Below are positions 20,173 through 27,879 of a stretch of 41,049 nt of DNA, piece after piece. The notes under the pieces are model-generated. The model made no database searches. It was not told the DNA's origin and worked only from the letters and a program-made list of their open reading frames with translations. Source of the DNA: JAFGJQ01 sp964586145 (lineage in GTDB: Bacteria; Planctomycetota; Phycisphaerae; UBA1845); contig CAZPHH010000042.1 in assembly GCA_964586145.1 (NCBI GenBank), positions 1-41,049 of the forward strand. Reading direction: 5' to 3'. Position 1 is the first letter of the stretch. The number at the start of each line of letters is the position of its first letter. A program made the translations under genes and the position numbers.

Positions 20173-20868
20173 ATGAGCCGGAGACGGTTTGACGCGCTGT
20201 TCATTGACTACTACGGCACGCTGGCGGACGGCGACCGGCTGGCCGTGGAGACGACCTGCGCGCGGGTGGTGGAGGACCTGGCGCTGCCGATGACGGCGGC
20301 CGAACTGGCGATCACGTGGGGCCGGCGGTTTTTCCAGGAAATCGAAGTCGCCAACCACGACCGCTTCCTGAACCTGTACGACTGCGAGGCCAGGACGCTG
20401 GTGGATACGCTTGAGCCCCTGGGGGTCGATGCGGACCCGCGCCTGTACTGCGACATGCTCAAGCACTACTGGGCGACGGCCCCTGCCCACGCGGACGCCT
20501 TGGCCGCGCTAGCCGGTCTCGACGTGCCCGTCTGTTGCGTATCCAACGCAGACACGGACGACATCACCGCCTCGATTGCCCGGCACGGGTTTCGTCTTGA
20601 CGCCGTGGTGGTCTCGGAGGCGGTCCGCTGCTACAAGCCGGACCCGCACATCTTTCGGGTCGCCCTGGACGCTTTGGGCGTTTCGCCGGAGCGGGTGCTT
20701 CACGTGGGCGACTCGCTGCACAGCGATGTGGGCGGGGCCCAATCCGCGGGCATCGCCACGGCCTGGATCTGCCGGAACGGACGCATTTTCGACACCGGCC
20801 AGTCCACGCCGGACTACAAGATCCACTCCCTCATCGAGTTACACACGATCCTGGGACAGTCGGCATAG
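20173..20868 (+). CDS. HAD-superfamily hydrolase, haloacid-dehalogenase-like
   Basis: A 231-aa HAD hydrolase, most likely a phosphatase or dehalogenase on a small molecule. The four motifs are visible: motif I DYYGT with nucleophile Asp12 (the second acidic residue is Tyr14), motif II VSNAD, motif III Lys in RCYKPDP, and motif IV GDSLHSDVGGA. The Asp-x-Tyr-Gly-Thr form of motif I is found in L-2-haloacid dehalogenases and relatives, while phosphatases normally have Asp-x-Asp. The start at 20173 has AGGGA five bases upstream; an earlier in-frame ATG at 20098 lacks support. It lies 123 bases after the methyltransferase and may be independent. Substrate unknown. Confidence 0.88.
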   Translation: MSRRRFDALFIDYYGTLADGDRLAVETTCARVVEDLALPMTAAELAITWGRRFFQEIEVANHDRFLNLYDCEARTLVDTLEPLGVDADPRLYCDMLKHYWATAPAHADALAALAGLDVPVCCVSNADTDDITASIARHGFRLDAVVVSEAVRCYKPDPHIFRVALDALGVSPERVLHVGDSLHSDVGGAQSAGIATAWICRNGRIFDTGQSTPDYKIHSLIELHTILGQSA

Positions 20869-20928
20869 CGCCGGCTTCCCGCGACAAAGCGGGCGGCCGC
20901 GGGCCATTCGGATTATCGGGCCCTCGAT

Positions 20929-20956
20929 TTGCTTTCCCGTGAGCATGGTGTATTAT
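20929..20956 (+). promoter_or_regulatory. Candidate promoter for the TPR protein gene
   Basis: TTGCTT (20929-20934), 16 bases, then TATTAT (20951-20956), a 5 of 6 match to the -10 consensus in a short A/T-rich patch. The leader to the ATG at 21024 would be about 60 bases and ends with a full AAGGAGG ribosome binding site. Confidence 0.45.
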
Positions 20957-21023
20957 ATGCATGTGTGAATATTTGCTGACCAGGGATGATGCCGACCGGT
21001 CCGAACGGATAAGGAGGAATGCC

Positions 21024-22619
21024 ATGAACCCCAGACGAGCACGCAGAGCCTCGACGGTCCTGGCGGTGTTCGGATTCCTGGTTGCCTGCGCCGCGGAGTC
21101 GGCAATGGCAAACACGCGACCGGCACGCAGAACTTCGGAACGGTCCGGCAGCGTGCGTAGCAGCCGGTCCGCCACAACGCCGCGTCCCGCACCCAGGAGC
21201 GCCTCATCCGGGTCCCGGCGTCCGTCCTCCCGCGCCACCGCAACGCGAACCACGCCGAAGGCGTCGCGTCGCGAACCGGCCCGCACGCCACAGGTCACGC
21301 GCCGCGAACCGTCCCGCACNNNNNNNNNNNNNNNNNNNNNNNNNNNNNNNNNNNNNNNNNNNNNNNNNNNNNNNNNNNNNNNNNNNNNNNNNNNNNNNNN
21401 NNNNNNNNNNNNNNNNNNNCCGCAGGTCACACGCCGCGAGCCGTCCCGGACCCATGTGAGTCAGAGATCGCCGCAGGAACGTCGACCCGTGGGGCGACCG
21501 TCCGCACAACCGAGTATCCGGTCCGGCCCGAACCGGACGCCCTCTTCCTCCTGTGTGGCGCCGTCCCGGACGACGGTCCGACCCTCGCGGCCCGCCATCA
21601 CGGGTGTGCCGAGCCGCTACACGCCCGGCGGGCCCACCGTGATTCATCGCACCACGCACCACAAGAAGACGATCCACGTTCGTCGCGACCACCGGTCGAG
21701 CTGGGCCTGCCGGCCGCCCGCTCCGCGGACCATCGTCTCCACCAGTCGCATCGGCGCGCCCGCGTACCGGCCGACGGTCACCTGCGTCAGCCCGACGCCG
21801 GTGCAGGGGTACTATGGTAGCACGTACGACCGGCTGTACGGGCCGCAATTCCACGACACATTCCTCCGGCCGTACCCTTCTTCACTCGTCGTGACCCAGC
21901 CGCCGCAGCAGGTGCTGCAGCCCATCTACGTGCCGGTGGAGACCACGCCGATCATGGACGTTGCCACCGAACCGATGCTCGAGACGTCGCCCTACCCGGT
22001 GCTGGACCTGCACGGTGAACCCGGCATCCCGGTGAACTCCACACCGCTGCCCATGCCGGAGGAGCTTGACGCGCCGGCCTCGCACGTGCCGCCGCTGACC
22101 GATCTGCCGCCGAACGCGCCGGCCACGTTCCTCGAACAGGGCGAGGAGGCGTTTGCAATGGGTCGATACGATGAGGCCCGCCGACTGATTCGTCGCGCCG
22201 TCATCGGCCTGCCCGACGATCCCTACGCGCAGTTGGACTACGCTCTGGTTCACTTCGCGCTGGGTGACTACCAGATCTCGGCCCAGGCGTTTCGACGGGC
22301 GCTGGTGGAGGAACCCGACCTGTTGGACCGGATGCCGAACGTTGCGACGGCCTACGGGGTCCCGGGCGATTTTGACCGGCACCTGTCGGCGTTGCAGGCG
22401 CAGGTCTTCCGCGAGCCGACCGACACCCACGCCCGTTTCCTCTACGGCGTGGTGTTGGTCTCGTCGGGTGACCCGGCCTCCGCCGTATCGCACCTGAGCC
22501 GGGTGCTGCATCAGGATCCTCGCGACACGGTGGCCTATCTTCTCCGGGATGCCGCCCTGCGGGCCCTGTACACAGAACCCCTCGGTGTGAATGACCTGAC
22601 GGTCCCGGAGGCGCCGTAG
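21024..22619 (+). CDS. Secreted TPR protein with Arg/Ser-rich tandem-repeat N-terminus (interrupted by assembly gap)
   Basis: Exported protein of unknown function. The start is certain: AAGGAGG lies seven bases before the ATG. A signal peptide (STVLAVFGFLVACAAESAMA) leads into a very basic Arg/Ser/Thr/Pro region with an 11-residue repeat, PQVTRREPSRT and variants. A 100-base N gap sits inside it. After a Pro/Thr-rich linker and a Tyr-rich patch, the last 170 or so residues form TPR-like helices (EQGEEAFAMGRYDEARRLI, ALGDYQISAQAFRRALVEEP). The basic repeat could bind acidic polymer or the cell wall, and the TPR part may bind protein partners; both are inference. The frame continues across the gap, but the true length is unknown. 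The next gene, 286 bases away, is unrelated. Confidence 0.8.
   Translation: MNPRRARRASTVLAVFGFLVACAAESAMANTRPARRTSERSGSVRSSRSATTPRPAPRSASSGSRRPSSRATATRTTPKASRREPARTPQVTRREPSRXXXXXXXXXXXXXXXXXXXXXXXXXXXXXXXXXXPQVTRREPSRTHVSQRSPQERRPVGRPSAQPSIRSGPNRTPSSSCVAPSRTTVRPSRPAITGVPSRYTPGGPTVIHRTTHHKKTIHVRRDHRSSWACRPPAPRTIVSTSRIGAPAYRPTVTCVSPTPVQGYYGSTYDRLYGPQFHDTFLRPYPSSLVVTQPPQQVLQPIYVPVETTPIMDVATEPMLETSPYPVLDLHGEPGIPVNSTPLPMPEELDAPASHVPPLTDLPPNAPATFLEQGEEAFAMGRYDEARRLIRRAVIGLPDDPYAQLDYALVHFALGDYQISAQAFRRALVEEPDLLDRMPNVATAYGVPGDFDRHLSALQAQVFREPTDTHARFLYGVVLVSSGDPASAVSHLSRVLHQDPRDTVAYLLRDAALRALYTEPLGVNDLTVPEAP
21255..21452 (+). repeat. 33-nt tandem repeat (11 aa) broken by the gap
   Basis: Units encode PKASRREPART (21255-21287), PQVTRREPSRT (from 21288) and, after the gap, PQVTRREPSRT again (from 21420). 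The two PQV units are 132 bases apart, exactly four repeat lengths. They differ at a few third positions, so they are diverged copies. Confidence 0.75.
21320..21419. other. Assembly gap (100 Ns)
   Basis: Exactly 100 Ns, the conventional placeholder for a gap of unknown size, flanked by copies of the same 33-nt repeat. Sequence and true length here are unknown. Confidence 0.99.
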
Positions 22620-22791
22620 GGGCAAACTCGCCGGGCGTGTCAGACCACCCCGGGCAAGCCGGACGAGGTCTTGCGCCCTCCACGCCGGCGGGTGCGCGGG
22701 CCGGCGGGCGGCGGTCGCATCCCCAGCCGAAGAAGTTCCGATATTCTCGAGGCCGGCCGGGCAGACACCGTTCCCGTTGACGAAAGACGGC

Positions 22792-22837
22792 CCTGGCGAC
22801 TAGGATGCACGCATCCAAAGCGGGGTGAACCGCCAGG
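22792..22837 (+). promoter_or_regulatory. Structured leader element upstream of the saccharopine genes
   Basis: CCTGGCG (22792-22798) pairs perfectly with CGCCAGG (22831-22837). Inside lie the hairpin GGATGC-AC-GCATCC (22803-22816), a single-stranded AAAG, and a GCGGGGTGAACCGC segment that can form a competing small stem. It sits about 70 bases before the GTG start of the reductase gene. It resembles no riboswitch class I can name. Confidence 0.35.
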
Positions 22838-22905
22838 CACGACGTTCGCCACACCCGTTGACCACCCAATATTGACCCAGGAGTCACCGTCGAGGAGGCC
22901 CAGCC

Positions 22906-24228
22906 GTGAGGATCGGCCTGCGCCGCGAGGACAAGTCCCCGTACGAAGCCCGCGTACCGCTGGTGCCGGACGACGTGCGCCTGTTGCGGCGCGAGGAACG
23001 GCTCGCGGTGCTGGTCGAGTCTTCGCCGCAGCGAATCATCGACGACGCGCATTTCGCCGAGGCCGGGGCCGTCGTGGTTCCGGACCTCCGCGAGTGCCCG
23101 ATCATATTGGGGGTGAAGGAGGTCCCGGTCGAGAAGCTGGAGCCGAACAAGACGTACGTCTTCTTCGCCCACGTCATCAAGGGTCAGCCCTACAACATGC
23201 CCATGCTCCGCCGGCTGATGGAGCTGGGCTGCCAGTTGATCGACTACGAGCGCATCACCGACGACGAAGGCCGCCGGCTGGTCTTCTTCGGTCGTCACGC
23301 CGGGCTGGCCGGCATGATCGACGCGCTGTGGATGCTGGGGGAGCGGTGGCGGCAGCGCGGCGTCGACACGCCCCTTCGCCACATTCGACAGGCTCGTCAC
23401 TTTGACTGCCTGGAGCAGGCGCGGGGCGTGATCACGGACGTCGCGGACGAAATCCGCGCACACGGGCTTCCCGCCGCCGTCTCCCCGGCCATCATCGGCG
23501 TCACCGGCTACGGCAACGTGGCCCGGGGTGTGCAGGAGATTCTCGACCTGCTGCCGCTGGAGGACATTCACCCGGAGGAGGTGCATGCCGTCGCCCGGCG
23601 GACCGATGAGAAACGCCGGAAGCTGTATCGGGTCGTCTTCGAAGAACGGCACATGTACGAGCCCGTGGACCGCAGCGCCTCCTTCGACCTGCAGGACTAC
23701 TACGATCACCCGGAGCGGTACCGATCCACGTTCCTGGAATACTGGCCGCACCTGACGGCGGTCGTGAATTGCATCTACTGGGAGGCGGGATACCCGCGCC
23801 TCATGACGAAGGCGGACCTCAAGCGGTTGTACTCCGGCCCGGACCGACTCCCCCTGGAAGTCATCGCAGACATCTCCTGCGATGTCGGCGGCTCCGTTGA
23901 GTGCAACGTGCGCGCCACCGACCCACGGAATCCCGTCTACGTGTACGACCCCGCTCGCGACACCGCGGTGGACGGCCTGGTCGGCGACGGGCCGGCGGTG
24001 CTGGCGGTGGACATCCTGCCCGCCGAACTCCCGGCCGACGCATCGCGTGAGTTCAGCCGCATCCTGACGCCGTTCGTGCCCGCCATTGCCCGAGCCGATT
24101 TCACCGTTCCGTTCGATGAATGCGCGCTGCCCCCGGAGATACGGCGAGCGACCATCGTGTATCAGGGTCGCCTGACGAGTGATTACGCGTACCTGGAAGA
24201 CGCCCTCGCGTCGCATCCGGTTTCATGA
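22906..24228 (+). CDS. Lysine-ketoglutarate reductase (saccharopine-forming)
   Basis: Joins lysine and 2-oxoglutarate with reducing NAD(P)H to make saccharopine, the first step of lysine breakdown. The 440-aa protein corresponds to the N-terminal half of eukaryotic bifunctional AASS (LKR/SDH). It starts MRIGLRREDKSPYEARVPL like alanine dehydrogenase/transhydrogenase relatives, has KTYVFFAHVIKGQ, and a Rossmann segment IIGVTGYGNVARGVQEIL (about 196-213). The AASS-specific stretch VNCIYWEAGYPRLMT is followed by ADISCDVGGSVE and a C-terminal VDILPAELP region. The GTG start has GAGGAGG seven bases upstream. Its stop overlaps the next ATG as ATGA. Homology is strong by eye; the reaction direction and cofactor are from the family. 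Confidence 0.9.
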   Translation: MRIGLRREDKSPYEARVPLVPDDVRLLRREERLAVLVESSPQRIIDDAHFAEAGAVVVPDLRECPIILGVKEVPVEKLEPNKTYVFFAHVIKGQPYNMPMLRRLMELGCQLIDYERITDDEGRRLVFFGRHAGLAGMIDALWMLGERWRQRGVDTPLRHIRQARHFDCLEQARGVITDVADEIRAHGLPAAVSPAIIGVTGYGNVARGVQEILDLLPLEDIHPEEVHAVARRTDEKRRKLYRVVFEERHMYEPVDRSASFDLQDYYDHPERYRSTFLEYWPHLTAVVNCIYWEAGYPRLMTKADLKRLYSGPDRLPLEVIADISCDVGGSVECNVRATDPRNPVYVYDPARDTAVDGLVGDGPAVLAVDILPAELPADASREFSRILTPFVPAIARADFTVPFDECALPPEIRRATIVYQGRLTSDYAYLEDALASHPVS

Positions 24229-25565
24229 ATGCAAAGCCGATGAAACACGTTCTGGTTCTCGGGGCCGGACGAGTCGCACGACCGGCCGTCCGGTACCTGC
24301 TGCAGCAGCCGGGATTCCGCGTCACGCTGGCCGACCTGGAGGCGGGCCGAGCCGAGGCCATCGTCGAGGCTCACCCGAACGGCCGCGCCGTGGTGGCCGA
24401 CCTGGCCCGGCGATCGGAGATGGACGTACTCGTGGGCGAGGCAGACGTGGTGATCAGTCTGCTGCCGCCGGACTGCCATGCGGCGGTCGCCGAGGTTTGT
24501 GTCGATCGGCGTCGCCCCTTGCTGACCACCTCGTACGTCAGTCCGGCCATGCGTTCGCTGGACGAGCGGGCGCGGAAGGCCGGCGTATTGCTGCTGAACG
24601 AAATGGGGCTGGACCCCGGCATCGACCACATGTCGGCCAAGCAGGTGATCCACCGCGTGCGCCGCGGCGGCGGGCGGATCCGGGCGTTCACGTCTGCCTG
24701 CGGCGGGTTGCCCGCGCCGGACGCCAATGACAATCCGTGGGGGTACAAGTTCTCCTGGAGCCCCCTCGGCGTGCTGCGGGCGTGTGGGGCGTCGGCCCGG
24801 TTCCGCAAAGACGGGGCCATCGTCGAACAGCCCGCCGGAACCATATTCGACCACCCCGATTCGATGGAAATCGAAGGCGTCGGCACGCTGGAGTCGTACC
24901 CCAACCGAGATTCGCTGGCCTATGCCGACCTGTACGACATTCAGGAGGCGCAGAGTATTCTGCGGGCCACGCTGCGCTATCCGGGGTGGTGCCGGACGCT
25001 GCGGGCCGTGATGGCGGCCGGCTTCCTCGACGCCACACCGCGGTCGTGGCCGGAAGGGGCCGACCTGGCCGATTTCACGCGTTCGCTGCTCCCGGGGCCC
25101 GTGACGGGCTCCGTGCGGGCGGCCCTGGCGAGGCAACTCGGTCTGTCCGAAGACGCCGATCCGGTACGGTGCATGGACTGGTTGGGGCTCTTTGGCGAAG
25201 ACCCGGTGCCGCTGCGGCAGGGAAGCCCTCTGGAGGTGCTGGCGGCCCGGATGCAGGCCCGGATGACCTACGGGCCCGGCGAACGGGACATGATCGTTCT
25301 GCGGCACGTCTTTCGCGTGGAGAATTCGGACGGCTCATGCGAGCAGATCACCGCCACCCTCACGGAATTCGGCACGCCCCACGGCGACAGCGCCATGTCC
25401 CGCACGGTCGGCCTGCCGGTGGCGATCGGCGCCCGACTGGTGGCGGAGGGACGAATCACCGGCGTCGGCGTCGGGATTCCGGTGGGTCCCCACGTGTACG
25501 AGCCGGTGCTGACCGCCCTGGAGGGGCTGGGAATCCGCCTGATCGAGCAGAGTCAGCCGGCCTGA
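24225..25565 (+). CDS. Saccharopine dehydrogenase (glutamate-forming)
   Basis: Oxidises saccharopine to glutamate and 2-aminoadipate 6-semialdehyde. The 446-aa protein matches the C-terminal SDH half of AASS and fungal Lys9: Rossmann start HVLVLGAGRVARPAVRYL, DVVISLLPPDCH, LLNEMGLDPGIDHM (the SDH signature), ACGGLPAPDANDNPWGYKFSWSP, and EGVGTLESYPNRDSLAYADLY. The ATG overlaps the reductase stop by four bases; an in-frame ATG five codons later is an alternative. The order reductase-dehydrogenase is the same as in the fused eukaryotic enzyme, so the two products probably work as a pair and may associate. No gene for aminoadipate semialdehyde dehydrogenase is in the window. The Lys9 biosynthetic direction is possible in principle but LKR linkage favours degradation. 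Confidence 0.92.
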   Translation: MNAKPMKHVLVLGAGRVARPAVRYLLQQPGFRVTLADLEAGRAEAIVEAHPNGRAVVADLARRSEMDVLVGEADVVISLLPPDCHAAVAEVCVDRRRPLLTTSYVSPAMRSLDERARKAGVLLLNEMGLDPGIDHMSAKQVIHRVRRGGGRIRAFTSACGGLPAPDANDNPWGYKFSWSPLGVLRACGASARFRKDGAIVEQPAGTIFDHPDSMEIEGVGTLESYPNRDSLAYADLYDIQEAQSILRATLRYPGWCRTLRAVMAAGFLDATPRSWPEGADLADFTRSLLPGPVTGSVRAALARQLGLSEDADPVRCMDWLGLFGEDPVPLRQGSPLEVLAARMQARMTYGPGERDMIVLRHVFRVENSDGSCEQITATLTEFGTPHGDSAMSRTVGLPVAIGARLVAEGRITGVGVGIPVGPHVYEPVLTALEGLGIRLIEQSQPA

Positions 25566-25737
25566 CCCCCGTGGCCCGATTGATCGGACGACCGCGCCAG
25601 CGGTATACTCTCGTGAGAGGTCTCGCGGTGGTTGCCGGGCACGTCCGCAGCCTGTCGTATCTATCATCGTGCGGTGACATCCATCCGTTCCATCGCCCGG
25701 CCTGTGGCGCAGCGTGTTGCGCCCGAGGAGTTGTACC

Positions 25738-26949
25738 ATGTTCCTTCATTTTCTGCGTGTGGTGTTCGTACTGGCCCTGGCGGCAGTCGGCATGAGGTTC
25801 ATTGCGGGCGAGGACCCCCAGAGCGGAACATTCGACGTCCTGGCGCGAAACAAGGACCTGATTCTGATGACCTGCCTAGGCCTGGCCCTGGTGGTCATCG
25901 CCATCGACATCTTCATCCCCCGCAAGTCACTGGGGGCGATATCCGGCCTGTTCTTCGGGCTGGTGGTGGGGATGGTGGTGTCGGTCGGGCTCTCCATGAT
26001 CGTGGACCTGGTGGTGGAATCCACGGCCACGTTCTCCAATCTGCGCGTTCCCGTGTACGCAGACGCTCCGGTGGCGCAGTCGGTCCTGGTGGAGGACGTG
26101 AACACAGGCAAGCTCAAGTTGGAAACACGCCGGGTCATGGAGACGCGGCTCATCGGGTACCAGAACCACCCGGCGCTCGGCGCCATCAAGCTGATGATCG
26201 GGGTGGTCTGCTGCTACCTGACCACGAGCTTCATCCTCCAAACCAAGGACGACGTGCGGTTCGTCATCCCGTACGTGGAGTTCGCCAAGCAGACCAAGGG
26301 GGCCCGGCCCTTCATTCTGGACACGTCGGTGCTGATCGACGGCCGGATCGCCGACGTGGCCGACGCACGCCTGCTCGAGTCGGAGCTGATCGTGCCCCGG
26401 TTCGTGCTGCGCGAGCTCCAGACCATCGCGGACAGCGGCGACAAGCTCAAGCGAACCCGAGGCCGGCGCGGGCTGGACATGCTGTTCAAGCTTCAGTCGA
26501 ATGAGAAGATCGACATCAAGATCCTCGACGTGGAGGTGGATCGCGGCGACAACGCCAAGGGCGTGGACGAGCTGCTGGTAGAGCTGGCGGACCAGATCAA
26601 CGGGCGAGTCGTCACCAACGACTACAACCTCAACAAGGTCGCCCAGGTCCGCGGGGTGACCGTCATCAACCTGAACGACCTGGCCACCGCCCTGCGTCCC
26701 GTTTTTCTGCCCGGCGAAGGGCTGGACGTGCGGATCATCCGCCCGGGCGAAGAGGCCGGCCAGGGTGTGGGGTATCTGGACGACGGCACCATGGTGGTGG
26801 CGGAGGGCGGCCGCGAGCACATCGGCCAGAGCATCCACCTCACGGTGACCAGCGTGCTGCAGAATTCCGCGGGGCGCATGATTTTCGGCCGGATGGACAG
26901 CACGAGCGCACCGGCCCGCCGCGCGGCTCGGTCCCCGCGTGACGCCTGA
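25738..26949 (+). CDS. YacL-like membrane PIN-TRAM protein
   Basis: Membrane-anchored protein with a PIN ribonuclease-fold domain and a C-terminal TRAM RNA-binding domain, as in Bacillus YacL. About four transmembrane segments lie in residues 1-170, with a roughly 50-residue non-membrane segment between the third and fourth. The PIN domain (about 191-310) carries the expected acidic set: Asp195 in FILDTSVLIDGRI, Glu in LRELQ, Asp in GVDELL and Asp in VTNDYNLNKVA. TRAM covers about 330-395 (GVGYLDDGTMVVAEGGREHIGQ). GAGGAG lies seven bases before the ATG at 25738. It precedes ispD by 71 bases, the same linkage as yacL-ispD in Bacillus. Nuclease activity and RNA target are inferred from the fold. 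Confidence 0.9.
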   Translation: MFLHFLRVVFVLALAAVGMRFIAGEDPQSGTFDVLARNKDLILMTCLGLALVVIAIDIFIPRKSLGAISGLFFGLVVGMVVSVGLSMIVDLVVESTATFSNLRVPVYADAPVAQSVLVEDVNTGKLKLETRRVMETRLIGYQNHPALGAIKLMIGVVCCYLTTSFILQTKDDVRFVIPYVEFAKQTKGARPFILDTSVLIDGRIADVADARLLESELIVPRFVLRELQTIADSGDKLKRTRGRRGLDMLFKLQSNEKIDIKILDVEVDRGDNAKGVDELLVELADQINGRVVTNDYNLNKVAQVRGVTVINLNDLATALRPVFLPGEGLDVRIIRPGEEAGQGVGYLDDGTMVVAEGGREHIGQSIHLTVTSVLQNSAGRMIFGRMDSTSAPARRAARSPRDA

Positions 26950-27020
26950 TCGCCCGTTGCATCCGCAGCCGTCCCGGATAGACTGCCAAGAGCGAGTCCG
27001 CACGCGTGGAGGGCACACTC

Positions 27021-27758
27021 ATGGCCAAGTACGCAGTGATCATCCCGGCCGCCGGCAAAGGCGAGCGGTTCGGCGGCAGCGAGAACAAGATCTTCGCGAA
27101 GCTGGACGGCCGACCCATCTTCCTGCGTACGCTGGAGCTCTTCATCAACCGGGAAGACGTGTGCCAGACCGTCCTGGTCGTGTCGGGCGGCGACATGACG
27201 GAAATGAAGTCCCGGTACGGGGCCAACCTGGGCTTCATGGGCGTGCAGATTGCGGAGGGCGGGGCCCGCCGGTTTGACTCCGTGCGCGGCGCCCTGGCCG
27301 CCGTGCGGGAGGACGCGGAGTTCATCGCCGTTCACGATGCGGTCCGCCCGTGCGTCCGCAGCGACCTGGTCGACGCGGTGTTCGCCGAGGCCGCCAAGAC
27401 CGGGGCCGCCATCCTCGCCACCCCGCTGCACGGCACGATCAAGCGGGTGAGCGAGTCCGGCGTCGTCGACGCCACCGTTCCCCGGGAAAACCTCTTCGAG
27501 GCCCAGACCCCGCAGGTGTTCCGCCGCGACCTGCTGGACAACGCCTATGCCAGCGCGCCGGAAGACGCCCAGGGCATCACCGACGACGCCCTGCTCGTGG
27601 AACGGATGGGGCACCCCGTCTCCGTGGTGAAATCCGACCCGTCCAATCTGAAGATCACGGCCCGCGAGGACATCGCCCTGGCCAACGCCATTCTCAAGGC
27701 CCGCCCCGCGGCCAAGCCCGTCCGCAAGCTCGGGGCCTTTGAAGAAGCTCAGTGGTGA
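27021..27758 (+). CDS. 2-C-methyl-D-erythritol 4-phosphate cytidylyltransferase
   Basis: Third enzyme of the MEP isoprenoid pathway: forms CDP-methylerythritol from MEP and CTP in the cytosol. The 245-aa protein has the nucleotide-binding start VIIPAAGKGERFGG (family consensus PAAGxGxRxG), the Lys in KIFAKLDGRPI, EGGARRFDSVRGAL, VHDAVRPCV, and ENLFEAQTPQVFRRDLL with ITDDALLVE. The ATG at 27021 has GGAGGG eight bases upstream. It follows the YacL-like gene and lies 121 bases before a lipoprotein gene. IspF, which often follows ispD, is not here. The C-terminal 20 or so residues are a loose extension. Confidence 0.95.
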   Translation: MAKYAVIIPAAGKGERFGGSENKIFAKLDGRPIFLRTLELFINREDVCQTVLVVSGGDMTEMKSRYGANLGFMGVQIAEGGARRFDSVRGALAAVREDAEFIAVHDAVRPCVRSDLVDAVFAEAAKTGAAILATPLHGTIKRVSESGVVDATVPRENLFEAQTPQVFRRDLLDNAYASAPEDAQGITDDALLVERMGHPVSVVKSDPSNLKITAREDIALANAILKARPAAKPVRKLGAFEEAQW

Positions 27759-27879
27759 CGAAACCGGTCCGCCCGCACACGGGCCGACCGTCCAACCCCT
27801 TGATTTGCAGGCCGCCCACGGCTCTAATCAGCCGTGCGCGGGTTGCTGGATACGCCGTTTCAACAGTGGGAGATGCACC

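Noticed and set aside
20173..20868. Inactive HAD pseudo-enzyme because the second motif I Asp is Tyr
   Set aside because: Asp-x-Tyr-Gly-Thr occurs in active haloacid dehalogenases and all other motifs are intact.
17998..20868. Complete restriction-modification or BREX-like defence locus
   Set aside because: Only the methyltransferase is found; its neighbours are a response regulator and a HAD hydrolase, and there is no nuclease, ATPase or phosphatase typical of such systems.
22780..22850. Cyclic-di-GMP-I, cobalamin or lysine riboswitch ahead of the saccharopine genes
   Set aside because: A GCGGGG...ACCG string recalls the c-di-GMP-I 3' stem, but the conserved core of that class and the B12 and lysine-riboswitch cores are missing.
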